64,000 nt of DNA from positions 8,324,556-8,388,555 of the forward strand of contig OZ004585.1 of assembly GCA_963924555.1 (NCBI GenBank), read 5' to 3'. Of the stretch, positions 50,401 through 60,927 are shown piece by piece. The notes under the pieces are model-generated. The model ran no database searches. It had not been told where the DNA came from and was given only the letters and a program-made list of their open reading frames with translations. The position numbers and the translations under genes are program-made. The stretch's first letter is position 1; the number at the start of each line of letters is the position of its first letter. The stretch is from Crambe crambe (taxonomy: Eukaryota > Porifera > Demospongiae > Poecilosclerida > Crambeidae).

Positions 50401-52203
50401 GGATAAAAGAGGAAAGTAAGGCAGAGTGAATGCGAAACTACATAAAGCAAGCAGTTACAGCTGAATGTGACCCTATAGATTCATGCATAATTCTTATGGT
50501 ATCAAGTCACCTGATAGAGACTAGATCTACTGGACCCTGCATATAAATAAAGTGAGCCTCTGCAGGATATCGTGGCAAGTGCTGTGAAATATTCGGCATC
50601 ATGGTGCAAGGAGAGGTCAATGAACTGCAAACTTGAAAGATGACCCAATTCCAGCCCTCTACCTGCCATACCAGGTACAGAACATACATCCTATAGAGGA
50701 AACAGTACAGAAGAGTAACTAGCTAGTATGTGGTGACTCTAAAGTATTATGCATTCTGTTTCAGTTGTCTTGTTTTATGTCACTAATAATTGGTCAATAT
50801 GGAGAGCCTGGTATCTACTGTTTGCGTATGTGTCAATTTTTCCCATGAGAATCAGGGATATTCACTTGGATATTTCTGCTACACAATCATCATAATTAAT
50901 GGGCACAGCAAAAAAAAAAAGGAAAAAAAGGAGGCTGAGCTAAAGCTATCTGCTAGCTACAACAAACTTCTACCAACAATGCTGGCCAAGGTAAGTGTTA
51001 GGTTCCAGCTCTACTACAATTCTACCCTGCAAAAATTTGCCTTATTGTAGTTATTGAAGTATCTAGCTAGTTAGAGCTATAGTAACTTACGGCATTTTCC
51101 CTCTGGGAATTTGATAAATGAGGACATGGAAGAGTCCTATCCCTCATGAACCCTACTGTACCCATGCCTTGAAGACAAGCACTGAACCTGTCTGCCATCA
51201 TCCGGTCTATAGTTCGTACACTGAAGGCACACACATGAATTCTATTCGTACTAACCAGAGATGTCACAAGTATGGTTGGTTCTGGCTCACCTTTAAATTT
51301 AAAGACAAAAATTAATTGTTATTAACTTCATCTCAGCTGTGAGGTATGGGGGGGAGGGGGGAGGGGGAGGGGGGAGGGAAGGGAGGGAAATTTATCTCAT
51401 TGATAAGAGGTTAGGGGGTAGGATAGTGAGGGAGGGAATGGGGACCCACTTTCCCTGATAAAGTTCTGCACATAAGTAGCAGCTGTAACGTATCCAGTAG
51501 CCGTGCATCTTAGCCTGATTTCAAAATGAGAGCGGAAACTCCCCCAGATGCCTAAATCGTTTTGACAGAATCTCACAACCGTCAGGAATGGCTCCAGATT
51601 TCCAGATGCAGGGCGTATAAGAAAGTAAACAAAACCATTGTGAGAAAATTCAACATAAACCGATCCCAGGAAATTGCCTGATCCCATGTACTCAGCAATA
51701 AGGTTAAAAGTAGAATTTCGTGCTGATCCTGAGCCAGCTATACTTCTGAGTGTGCCTTTCCTAAAGCGTCCTAGTATTGGGAAAGCTGTAGTTTCAACTA
51801 TTGTGAGAATTCTGGTACCATTGCTCAAACGTGCAAGAGAACCTGCTAAACTGCTAAAATTGGAGTGTCGAATAACAGTGTTGCTATTCACTTGCCAGGT
51901 ACTTGTAAGTGAATTGCTAGTAGCTAGAAAGCAGATGGAGTTATCACATGACAGAAAGGTGTCACAATGTGAATCTGCAACCAGTAATCTATTTGCCGAT
52001 GTGAGTGATCGCCTCTCTACACTTGTCAAAGTGTTTAAATTGATGCGGTATAGAGCATTACTTGATCCAACTATAAGGTACTGCTCTAGTTTGATAACAT
52101 TCCTCAAAACTTCACCATTTCCTGGTCGAAACTCACGAGCAGTCCAGAACATAGGTAGTTGAAATAGTAACAAATATGGAGCAGTGTATAATATACCGCA
52201 CAT
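38390..52203 (-). CDS. Gene D: complete plexin-ectodomain receptor with a predicted pseudokinase
   Basis: 1672 predicted residues in 27 exons: 51450-52203, 51091-51290, 50511-50690, 50309-50437, 49836-50078, 49172-49358, 48736-48829, 48571-48676, 48239-48367, 47913-48011, 47717-47822, 47060-47651, 46479-46652, 45976-46054, 44987-45208, 44286-44381, 43422-43481, 42555-42749, 41947-42241, 41541-41645, 41315-41389, 40807-40896, 40295-40622, 39711-39876, 39246-39385, 38661-38794, 38390-38430. Order as in C, with a longer Ser/Lys-rich juxtamembrane segment. The kinase fold is complete, but the VAIK Lys is Arg (R1400), HRD is HRN (N1506) and DFG is DYG. Loss of both Lys and Asp argues against phosphotransfer; a scaffold or allosteric role is inferred. 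The frame is open throughout, so it is unlikely to be a plain pseudogene. Confidence 0.82.
38661..40896 (-). CDS. Gene D exons 22-26: kinase-like domain, catalytic residues lost
   Basis: The loop GVGNFGTVYNA is normal. INIAIRILKG-type sequence has Arg at the Lys position; exon 23 has LSHPNIMTLMG, MPFMENGSLMRFL and IIHRNLAARNCM; exon 24 has IADYGLSKEIS and KWMAPES; exon 25 [12 protein letters not shown]; exon 26 CWNINLDERPSF. Intron positions agree with C and G except for one intron lost in the N-lobe/C-lobe exon 40295-40622. The structural motifs are kept while the Lys and the catalytic Asp are replaced, as in known pseudokinases. Confidence 0.82.
41315..42241 (-). CDS. Gene D exons 19-21: long juxtamembrane segment
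   Basis: Three exons (41947-42241, 41541-41645, 41315-41389) add about 158 residues between membrane and kinase, against about 60 in C. The first is rich in Ser, Lys and Arg (STIKKSSTGNSSSADEKKAR, SRIISRKEKKSARD); the second is acidic (DDSVDENEGK); the third leads into the loop with DILLLDPIGVG. No known domain is seen; disorder and Ser/Thr phosphorylation sites are likely. The phases fit perfectly, which supports reality. Confidence 0.65.
42555..46652 (-). CDS. Gene D exons 13-18: IPT4-6 and transmembrane helix
   Basis: Exons 46479-46652, 45976-46054, 44987-45208, 44286-44381 and 43422-43481 give RNAEVIICISNRAPEPSNY, GGIKLNFTGRDFDVARH, LISCITPRLTNL, VTVYVGGQVCDN and CISPANPSLDDDD. Exon 18 (42555-42749) ends the last IPT and carries the helix VLVVTAIVIPLLILALLIL followed by WFDK. 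The intron at 44530-44810 contains a minisatellite of about 55-60 bp with five copies. Confidence 0.78.
44530..44815. repeat. Minisatellite in a gene D intron
   Basis: The words ttatttctaggaaaacta and actaatcatacatgcatgg alternate about five times (44543, 44599, 44659, 44709, 44769), with spacing of 50-60 bases. The equivalent intron in pseudogene B has one copy, so the expansion is specific to D. Confidence 0.8.
47060..50078 (-). CDS. Gene D exons 5-12: PSI1 to IPT4
   Basis: PSI1 (49836-50078) has HCGWCVVENKCSRQSQC; IPT1-like has VSVGGPGLPVAL; PSI2 (48571-48676) has ICGWCVISKLC; IPT2-like has CPFLDLKDGT and VPGHSYLC; exon 12 (47060-47651) has IIYDCKTLGIGCSSC, FECGWC, then FSPSSAPPSGGTTVTI and HPRFGPIAGGTRLVISG. 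Phases match C exon for exon. The exon 5 start is the least certain, because several AG acceptors lie close together. Confidence 0.8.
49401..49609. mobile_element. MITE with long imperfect inverted repeats (gtctatttgcattcacc family)
   Basis: About 209 bp beginning gtctatttgcattcacc and ending ggtgaatgcaaattgac, with arms of about 75 bp (ctttctcaattcttaac against gaagaattgagaag). Related copies lie at 11136-11351 and 38826-39071, with fragments near 15830, 41700 and 45520. All are in introns of the receptor genes. Confidence 0.75.
50309..52203 (-). CDS. Gene D exons 1-4: signal peptide and Sema
   Basis: Exon 1 (51450-52203) starts MCGILYTAPYLLLFQLP, a signal peptide, and includes YLIVGSSNALYRINL and CDTFLSCDNSICFLATSN. 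Exon 2 (51091-51290) has a typical late Sema strand, VCAFSVRTIDRMMADRFSAC. Exons 3-4 (50511-50690, 50309-50437) give FIDLSLHHDAEYF and end HDCEDVYVMTAQK. The Sema is split over one exon more than in C and is strongly diverged from A, C and E. Confidence 0.75.
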
Positions 52204-53159
52204 TGATAATGTACTACTACTACTACAACGTAGCAGGTCTTCTTAGCAGAGTAAGAATTGTCTTTCCGCCTCCGACTTCGTGGCTCCTTTGTTCATCGAG
52301 TTTGGACTCAGTTACTTAGCAGCAATTTTCGCGCGCGCGAAAAATATTTTAACATGACGACCTTTACCATATTTTCGCACGCGGCACGCTAGACTACGTC
52401 ATAGGTGTAGGAAGGAGTTTGGAAGTGGGGAGGGGGGGGGGGGGGGGGGGGGCAAGTGTAGTACTGTGAGACTGTAACAAGTGTGCATGCACCTCGCAAA
52501 ACTAGGTACGTATTTACCATGCTCACTGTTGAAACACTTGTCATAATTATTATTATTAAAAGAACCAAAAATAAAATTTCCAATCACTGTTTAAGGATAT
52601 AAATTCTTTAGCTATTTCAACTTGAGTGCATGCAGTCCCATGTATCCAAATGCATTAGTACAGTAGCAGCTGGAAAAGTGAATGTGGAATGTGAGGGGGC
52701 AATGCCCCCCATCTATAAAAGTGGGGGGGGGGGGGGGGGGGGGGGGGGGAAATGCCCCCCCTGCCCCCCCTTTCCTACACCTATGTATGTAGTATAGTGC
52801 ATGGATACTTCTTTTTAGTTCACCCCACTTTAGTACTCCTATATATGTAAATTTGTTACATATCCTCTTGCAATTCATTTTCTTTCTGCTACTTGCATAG
52901 CTAGCTATAGCTAACTAGTCTCCTTGGCGAGGATCCGCACTTCATTGCAGCCAAGTTACCTTTGAGTCATCAGCCGAAGTGGTAGTCTACCCTCTCTTTG
53001 GCTCCATCAACGTATTTTAGCTACGTAGGTCTTCCACTAATGGTAGACTGACATTAATTGTTGCATTTAAGTTCCACAATTTTTATTTCTGATTTGCTAT
53101 TGCATGTACAATAATTAACTGCTAATAAATAATCTTTCTGTAGCTAGCTATGTCCTGAG
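52204..53159. other. Spacer between gene E and gene D with poly-G tracts
   Basis: Holds the gene D promoter side. Two poly-G runs (about 52430-52452 and 52723-52749), the second within a gcccccc/gggggc inverted arrangement, and gcgcgcg at 52331-52338. Short reading frames across the G runs (poly-Pro) are artefacts. No exon supported. Confidence 0.5.
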
Positions 53160-53402
53160 TTAGATAACTACTTGATTCGATGAGTCTGTTTCCTTGAATG
53201 GAAACACACGGTCAGAATCCATTTTATTCCTCTTTACGAAGGCAAAGACACTAACCACTGAAAGAACGACCCCAACCACTACACACACTACCACTGGAAC
53301 AACTACAGCAGGTAAAAGGCTGAAATCGAAACTGCCCTCATTAATGGGACTATAAGTGATCCGTCTGGTCACTGTGTAGTTCAAATTTCTGCCAATTCTG
53401 AC
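53160..53402 (-). CDS. Gene E last exon: membrane helix and short tail
   Basis: The exon reads VRIGRNLNYTVTRRI, then a Val-rich helix (AVVVPVVVCVVVGVVLSVVS), then a basic stop-transfer and the tail ending NQVVI with a stop at 53160. In C the homologous exon continues to a donor and kinase exons; here it is terminal. The last three residues, Val-Val-Ile, fit a class II PDZ ligand (hydrophobic-x-hydrophobic), which is only a suggestion. Confidence 0.8.
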   Translation of the reverse strand, partial: VRIGRNLNYTVTRRITYSPINEGSFDFSLLPAVVVPVVVCVVVGVVLSVVSVFAFVKRNKMDSDRVFPFKETDSSNQVVI

Positions 53403-56400
53403 CTGCAATCAGCAGAGAAATACATAATTTTTTTGTTTTGTTTATTTCTTGGCATAGAGATATTCAACTAAGTAAACTAATTCACTCACAATCACCACAG
53501 CAGTGTTGATCCCTGGCCCAAGATCTGCAGGCACTTGACATGAAATCTGCATGGAGCATATACACAAAGTACACAAACATAGCTAATTAGCTACAACTTG
53601 CTCAAAGCTGCAGTTAAATACCTGATTTTCTCTCAAAGATCTAATATCATTGCAGGATTTTCCAGCTATGAAAACTCTAATTTCTTCTTTACGTACCAAT
53701 CCTAAATTTTGACCCTGAAAGAAAAATATCTACCTCAGCAACTATGTTTATTCTGATGGACTGCAGTCATAGATTATAAGCACACGTACAGTACAACTTA
53801 CATATAATAGCAAAGTTAAATCATTTGAGCCTCCTGTTACTGATGGAGTGGCAAGAATTATGCCAGTGGGATCCTCTCTGACTGATAGTTGAAGGTTAGT
53901 AGCATTGAAATCAGGAGGAGGGGCATTATCCAGACGCAGTAAGTACATGACAGTATCTTGAACAGGCAATGGAGGAGTAATGCAGGAGAGATGAGTGTTA
54001 TTCACATTAGAGCAGGAAATCTATACAGAAATCAATTTGATGGGCTACAATAATAGTGTGTATTCTTATATACATACACTAAATACTCACTGTCTTTCTA
54101 TTAGCTGTTAATTGAGGATTCCGTGATACATCAAGATTTTCTCCAATGAAAAAAATAGTTATTCCACCACTAAATATACGATTAATGGTTGCATGGAGAT
54201 AGCTAGCTATAAAAATTATGATGGAACTTACGATTGTATGGTAGTATTGGGATTAATCGAGGAAAAAGTAGGGTTATTTCTGTACTGAAAACGGACTTGC
54301 CCACTAAATATTGTCAGGTTGTCTATACGCAATTCCAGTGGAACCGGAGAGGGGGGTGGGGAGGAGGCCATACTACTAGTGCAGCTTACCATATTAGGAC
54401 TCCTCTCTCTGAAGATTATTCAAAAACAAACAACAAATAATTATATAATCATAAAATCTAATTTGAGGCCTTGAGAAAATATTATGATGTTCAGAGTGTA
54501 ATGTTATAGTCCCACACAACCCATTTCAGTTATTGACCTACTCCTGGCCCATGCATACATAGGTACATAGTTGTATGTAGGTGCAAATGTCTGACTATTT
54601 CTATAGTGACTCACAAATCTCTACACTCTAGTCCAGCAATAAAGACCTCCATAGAAACCCCACTGTTCAATGCAGTCCCCTGAATAGTCAACCTACTGCC
54701 ACCTGCTATAGGGCCAAATGCTGGCTCCACACTGCTCACTGTAGGCACCACCACCATGAAACCACTGAATCTGGCTGTGGCTACAGTTCTGCTTGAATTC
54801 CTTATAAGATTAACTACCACTTCTTGTACTCCTTCAGACATTCCTGAACCAGTTCGACAGAGAATCCGTTCTCCCGGAGAGTACCCTACCATGAGTGGAG
54901 TGCAGAGTACTCCACCTATGGTGATATTACTTCCAGGTATGAAGAAATCACCAGGAGTCATTCCCAAGTTCATTCCATAGATGTAAATTACGGTTCCACC
55001 ATTAGGAGGGCCAGAAAAGGGAAATAATCTCAAAATCGTTGGTGGTCTCAATGCTGGACATACCGAATTAACTGTATTATTTAAACCACCACACTCCTCA
55101 GGAATGAAGCAAGTACCAACAGGATCATCACACCATCCACAGTCTACACCTAGAGTGATACGATTCCTAATACAAGAGGAGCAGTTGCCACCCAAGATCC
55201 GGCAATCATAAAGAGCCACTATAAAAATTAATGATATTTAGTGAGTTTCTACTTGCATATGGGACTGCAGTATAATGATCTTTACCTGTCTGAAAGGCCC
55301 TTCTAGTCTCACTAGTGATTATCATAGACTGCCTGTAATTGCTTACCTCTTGGAGATCCGATAGTTTCAATCGAGTAATTATTAACTGTAGGACTGTTCC
55401 AGATAATTCTAACTTCATACTCTTCCACACCACCACCAGAAGTTAAGGTGAGCTAAAATACAAATACTAATCAATAAGAGATACATATAGCCCTAGCTAA
55501 CCCTACATCTCTATTTCCAATTTGACAAGAGAGAAGTGTTTCATTAATCCTTGCAGCAGTGAATATTCTATTTCCAATCCGACACATGTAACTGTAACCA
55601 GGCACCTGAAAATTAGAATAAATATCTTCAATGGCTGTTGAGTTTCATGTCCCTTGATGCTTGGCATTCATTACAATGTCATATTACGTAGTTTGATTAC
55701 TAGTTTTTTTTCACGTTTCATGTGTGTGCGCATGTATGATTTCAACTTTGAACTCAATCTCATACCAACATAATATATGTACATAGCATTCATCTCGGCA
55801 CTGTGTCTCAATACCCCAGTGCCGAGACAAATATAAACAAGAATCTAACATCATAATTTAGAAGATCCTTACCACATTAGGCAAATTTCTGGTCTTGAGG
55901 TAAAGTACGGGACGAGAACGAACATGTTGAGTGTATTGGGTGGTGCCATCCTTAAGATCAAGCAGTGGACACACTTGTTGAAATGATGTCGCTCTATCCA
56001 GCTATGTACAGTCATCAGGTTATGTTGGACTTAGCTACCTTCATGGGTTACGCACCTGAAAGAAGTTGTTGGCATTACTACAGTCTTGAGCTTTTTCTCG
56101 GCAAACTTTGTTGACTACACACCATCCACAGACATTCCCAGTCTCAACACACCCACTACAGCTGTTTTAAGTAATAGAAGTAGAACTGTGACAGTCTATC
56201 CATGCTTATATGCAAGTCCTTATTACGCTTACCGATTAAATGAATTACATCTTAAAATGACTGTGGCATTTTCCATCCTGACAAATCCCACATTAAATAG
56301 AGAGCTTGAAAGACTGAAGTGCAGCACTATAACAAAGGTATTGATTTAAAAATTCCATTATTTCAAAGGTTATAAGCACCTGCTTTGGCTCCATCCAACG

Positions 56401-58340
56401 TAGGGACTCTGTTGGTGATGTTACAGGAGTATTGTGTTAATGGATTAATCTCCACTGCAGGGACAGAGATGTTGAACCTTCCTGTACTGTCTTTGAAGTG
56501 ACAGAAGTAGCTCTCATTTTCAAGTTTAGTTGGTAATCCTGGACCACCAACTGTCACATTAAACTGGATCAAAGCAAATCAAGATGACAACATAGAATAG
56601 ATGCATGACAAAAGGACTCACAATATGTAGGTCTTGTAGGTCAATATGAGTAGGTGAGATTGTGATTGCAATGCACTTGAAACTAACATTGGCCAAACGG
56701 CCACTGCTAGGGATCCACCTGGTGCTTCTGGTGGAATTTCCATCCCTGCACTGTGACTGTCGTGAACACTTGTTCTCCACCACACACCAACCACATAGAG
56801 GGTTCTCTAGAGTAATACAGCTAGAACATGTTGAAGTAGAGTAGCATTCATCCAATGGAACCTTGAACACCTGCAATGGCAATATTCATAGAGGTTTAGA
56901 GGATGCATCTTTACAATGTTACCTCTGAGTCAGTAGCTGCCAGGACGTAGTCCAGTCCTTTCTGCCACTGCAGTGTATTCACTCGAGAGGAAATTTGTTG
57001 TACATTGAACACATGATTTATGTTGAATTGTGTAGTGGTATTAGGAGTAAAAAACTATAATTATAATAACAAAGGTGATTACTATAATGAAATAGTATTT
57101 AACACTCACTTTTCCTATGAAATTGCCAGAGCCAGAATAAGCAAGAATGACCAGAGAGATACTTTCAAATACTACAGGCACTGATGCTGTTATTCCAAAA
57201 CCAACCACTCCTATATCAAGGATAGCTGAAGCAGTAACTTGTGGTACTGAATCTGAAGGGGTGACATTTTTATTATGTAGTGCTGTATCTGAAGACAAAT
57301 TGAGGTGGCAGTATCCCAACGGCTGTGAAATAAAATCCATTGTAGTATTGACTGTGTATATATAACTAATATTAGCTATGAACCTGAAAATTTCCACTTT
57401 CACTACATGATAAAGAGTCCTGACTCCATGCTGGTGCAATGACTCCCCTACCAGCTAAACACTCATTGTACCTCCTTTCCATAATTCTGTCAACATCAGT
57501 CACTTTGATAACACACACCCTATTATTGTTACTGAATACACCTTGAGGATGACACCTCGATACAACTATACTTGGCTCTGATAAACCAGCAAAGTCCTCC
57601 ACTAAAGACACACCACAGATCTTATCATTTTCATTATTCGAGACTGGATCCCCACAGGTAAATTCTTCCTCGTAGAGTGCATTGAAAAAACATGAACCAG
57701 CACAACTGGTCACATGACACACCCTCATGATTCTGAATCCATTATACCCAGAAGGAATGCGATCAAGCACAATGAAGTATGCATAGCCTCCACTCGAAAA
57801 TCCCCCAAAAATAGTCCGATTAAAGTCGATTTCAGTTGCTATAATTTTTTGAAAACGTAAGGTATCACTCCTCTGGTAATCATACTGTATCAATGAAATC
57901 TCACTGTCATCTCCAGATACAGGGAGAGTCAAACTGCCCACATAATATGTACTTCCTGCAGTGAACACAGCTACATGATCGCTGATGCCAACTTCCATGT
58001 TTGTAGAGTTTATGCCAACATCATTTAAGTCACTGGTGTTGTACACAGTGCAGGAGATGCGAGTGCACACCACCAACCACTCCCCGCAAGAACTGAGGGA
58101 GATACCAACCGCAGAACTAGATAAATTGATACTTTGTTGGAGGACTAAGTCTCTACTTAGTTTGAATATTTGTTCATCTGTAGCAATATAAGCCCTTCCC
58201 TGACTATCCACTTGTAACCCTTGGATTGCTCCTCTAGACAGAAAAATCCTTTGAGTAATGCAGTGAGATGGTAGCACTAGCGAAAGCAAAAGCAATAGAC
58301 CATACGGTACTGTAGTTCTTGCCATTATGAAACACGCCAT
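53160..58340 (-). CDS. Gene E: plexin-ectodomain transmembrane receptor without kinase
   Basis: 1246 predicted residues in 17 exons: 57384-58340, 57110-57322, 56923-57054, 56622-56870, 56380-56563, 56233-56326, 56056-56161, 55873-56001, 55507-55605, 55347-55452, 54615-55218, 54232-54408, 54091-54169, 53802-54020, 53622-53714, 53490-53546, 53160-53402. The sum is a multiple of three with no internal stop. Signal peptide (LLLLLSLVLPSHC), Sema, three PSI, five to six IPT units and a helix (about 1195-1222) are all present, but the protein ends 24 residues after the membrane (KRNKMDSDRVFPFK to NQVVI). No kinase exon lies in the 950 bases before gene D. It could be a decoy or co-receptor. An earlier ATG (58340) is used; Met at 58325 is also possible. 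Confidence 0.82.
53490..56870 (-). CDS. Gene E exons 4-16: PSI1 to last IPT
   Basis: PSI1 NPLCGWCVVENKC (56622-56870), IPT1-like VTVGGPGLPTKL, PSI2 NVCGWCVVNKVC (56056-56161), IPT2-like CPLLDLKDGT and VPGYSYMC, then exon 54615-55218 with ALYDCRILGGNCSSC, VDCGWC, FSGPPNGGTVIYIYG and EPAFGPIAGGSRLTIQG. Membrane-proximal IPT exons include FIGENLDVSRNP, LSCITPPLPV and IRVFIAGKSC. Phases 1-2-0 recur as in C and D. Confidence 0.83.
56923..58340 (-). CDS. Gene E exons 1-3: signal peptide and Sema
   Basis: Exon 1 (57384-58340) encodes the leader, GLQVDSQGRAYIATDEQIF, CTVYNTSDLND and LYEEEFTCGDPVS, with a late MERRYNECLAGRG that aligns with C. Exons 2-3 (57110-57322, 56923-57054) close the propeller with SLVILAYSGSGNFIGK and LQWQKGLDYVLAAT. 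The Sema is closer to the fragment in F than to C. Confidence 0.82.
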
Positions 58341-58908
58341 GGTTACGAAACCTCATGCTCAAAGCGCATGCGTGAGAACCCGCGCAGATCAGAGAGAGCC
58401 TTTTCCCTGATTGACCTCTTTGACTAAAATAGTTATTGTCCAGGGGGGCAAAATATAGCAGAACAAAGTCTGTTATTCAGCTTCACGTACTTGGTAAGGT
58501 CCATATCTTTGACACGTAGGTACTTCTCAAAAGTTTACAGAAATATAACATTAGCTAGGCTATAGCTAATAAGTCTGTGCCATAAGGCTCATAAAGATCC
58601 ATCCTGTATCTTTCTTCACAGAATCATAATCTCATATACAGAACACATTGCAGTCTTGGCCTCTGAATTGACCCTTACCTTGAGCTGGCAAAATTATTGG
58701 GAAGTAATGTGCAATTAGCTAGCTATACAATCGTTAAAAATAATAAACATTATTGTCGCTATAGCTACAATGTACATGTAGCTACAATGTAGCTGCTGTC
58801 TAGGTATGTATCACTAAATATAAAAAAATTTACCAGCTAGCTATATATCAAGTTTTATTGCTAGATGATTCACAAGCTACTTCATAGTTCTGAGGTTCAG
58901 GTGCTTTA
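58341..58908. other. Gene E upstream region / end of gene F
   Basis: Contains the gene E promoter side. AT-rich, with agctagct runs; no TATA box or conserved block can be named. The last exon of F lies just beyond. Confidence 0.4.
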
Positions 58909-60553
58909 TTAGCTCTCCATATAGCTAGCTACAGCATTCTCCTCCATCACTGTATCATTTTCATCTGCAAGTAACATACAGTTTCACTTCATACTCAAAC
59001 TCTTGTAACTGATTAACTACTAGTATAGCTATAACCTTGGAGATGGTATTTCACCAATGCATGGTGAATATGTGACTTAAGCTTAGTTAGCTATAGAGTG
59101 CCTAATGCATGTCCCCTGGTCTTTGTGGTGGTATGTAGCTCCGGCAGTGGAGTAGGAACAAAATGAAAAGTAAGAGTCTTACAATATAGCCACATAGCTA
59201 AAGACTTGTGAATTTATGCATGGACCATGGTTCCCCCTCCTCCCTCCCCCTCCTCCCTCCCCCCTCCTCCCTTCCCCTCCCTCCCCTTCCCTCCCCCCTC
59301 CTCCCTTCCCCTCCCTCCCCCTCCCCTCCCCCTCCCTCCCCCCATTCTAGCTATAGTTCTACAAGAAGATACACTTACCTTGTGGTTGTTCTAAAACCAT
59401 CTTCAGTTCCATGTAGCCAGCAATTGACTGCAGCATTGCATCAAAAAGGGACGATAACTCTTCAAAAGTTGGACGCTCTTCGGGAGATTTCCAACATTTA
59501 CGCATGATGGCATATCTAAGTGAAAAGTAAAATACCTCAATGACTCTACATGTGATACAATTATATCATGATAGTACAGTGGAACCTCCGAATAATGGAC
59601 CCAGACTTTTGTCCTTTGTTGTAGAAAGGTTGTCCTCTTTTAGAGGTTATTTTGTAGAGTGTAAGTGTTGTCCTTAGTTGAAAAGATTCCTTTTATTATC
59701 ATCAGTTCCACTGTATGGCTATTGTATTTCAGTGGCACTGGCAGTAGAGTTGGGGTATTCAAGTCTCATTCCTTCTCTTAGCAATCGTGGAAGGTCAATA
59801 GGGTCAACGGCTGGGTATGGAGACCTTCCAATGCTGAACACCTCCCAGCAAGTAACTCCAAATGACCACTATAAGAATTCATGGTAGCTATGATGAAATA
59901 ACTAGTTCAACATACCACATCTGTTTTCACTGAGAAAATGCCATCCTCTAGGCTCTCTGGAGCCATCCACTTGAATGGCAGTCTCACTGCATCATCCTTA
60001 TTCTGTCTGAAGTAGCCAGTATTGTAGACATCCTCAGACAGTCCAAAATCAGCCATTTTTACAGATTCAGATATTAGAAAATCTCGAGAATGTAAGGAAT
60101 AACTCTTTTCAAAATTATACTGTCTCAATAAGATTTCACCCATGGTTCCACTTCTGTTATGAAGAGTCACATTACCCACATAAGAAGTATCTCCTGCAGT
60201 GAAGACAGCCACATGATCTCTGACACCGAGTTCGATGCTTATTGTATTTATGACACTATTCAAGTCACTGGTGTTGTAGACTGTACAGGAGAGGCGAGTG
60301 CACACCACCAACCACTCCCCACCAGAACTGAGGGAGATACCAACAGCAGGACTGGATAGGTTGACAGTTTCTTGAAGGAATAGGTCTCTGTTTAGCCTAT
60401 AGAGTTGGTTGCCTGCAGCAACTAAGGTCCTTTCCTGACTGTCCACTTGCAAGCCTGGTGTTTCTGACAAAGGTCCCCAGGCAGGGGAAACCGCAGAGTA
60501 AAGCAGTGAGACGGTAGCACTAGAACTACAACAATCATCAACAATTTCTCCAT
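58909..60553 (-). pseudogene. Gene F: Sema-kinase chimera, broken
   Basis: The exon 59916-60553 opens with an ATG and leader (MEKLLMIVVVLVLPSHC) in one frame and continues, one base out of frame, with GLQVDSQERTLVAAGNQL, CTVYNTSDLNS and AVFTAGDTSYVG of a Sema domain. Near 60060 it passes without an intron into the kinase activation segment ([16 protein letters not shown] to KWMAPES). Kinase exons 59726-59868, 59379-59515 and a last exon (58909-58964) follow. The rest of Sema, PSI, IPT, membrane and N-lobe are gone. The donor after 59726 reads acaata where G has gtaata, and a 10-base insertion changes the tail. It cannot give a working kinase. Confidence 0.75.
59220..59345. repeat. C/T-rich low-complexity tract
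   Basis: About 120 bases of ctccctcccc-type sequence in an intron of F. Reading frames across it give only Pro/Ser/Leu repeats. Confidence 0.9.
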
Positions 60554-60927
60554 TTTCTCTTAGCTAAGTAGCTATTAGTGAATAATAACATGCGCGCGCT
60601 CTTTGTGGCTCTCCAGAAGTCTGTAAGACTCATGCAGATTTATTTTGTATAGCTAGTTAAAGATCCATCAACACCCTCAGGCCTGTATCCGAGGCCTTTT
60701 CTTCCCAGAATTATTTTCTAAGCCTTGTAGCTACCGTAGCAGCTAGCTATGGCTAGGCCTCAGAATTTACCCAAACTTGATAAAATTCATAGTTTCGTTA
60801 TTAATCAACTTCGAACATGAAAACTAAAAATAATAGCTACTCTAAACATATTAGCTATTGTAGTTATAGCTACAATTAATGTATAGCTGCTGTCCCAAAT
60901 ATCATGCCATTAAAAATTCGCAAGCTA

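Noticed and set aside
51674-52162. 162-codon plus-strand frame
   Set aside because: Antisense to gene D exon 1, which has a signal peptide, splice donor and Sema motifs; no motif in the plus frame.
38390-52203. Gene D as a simple pseudogene
   Set aside because: No stop or frameshift over 27 exons, all splice borders plausible; only catalytic residues are changed.
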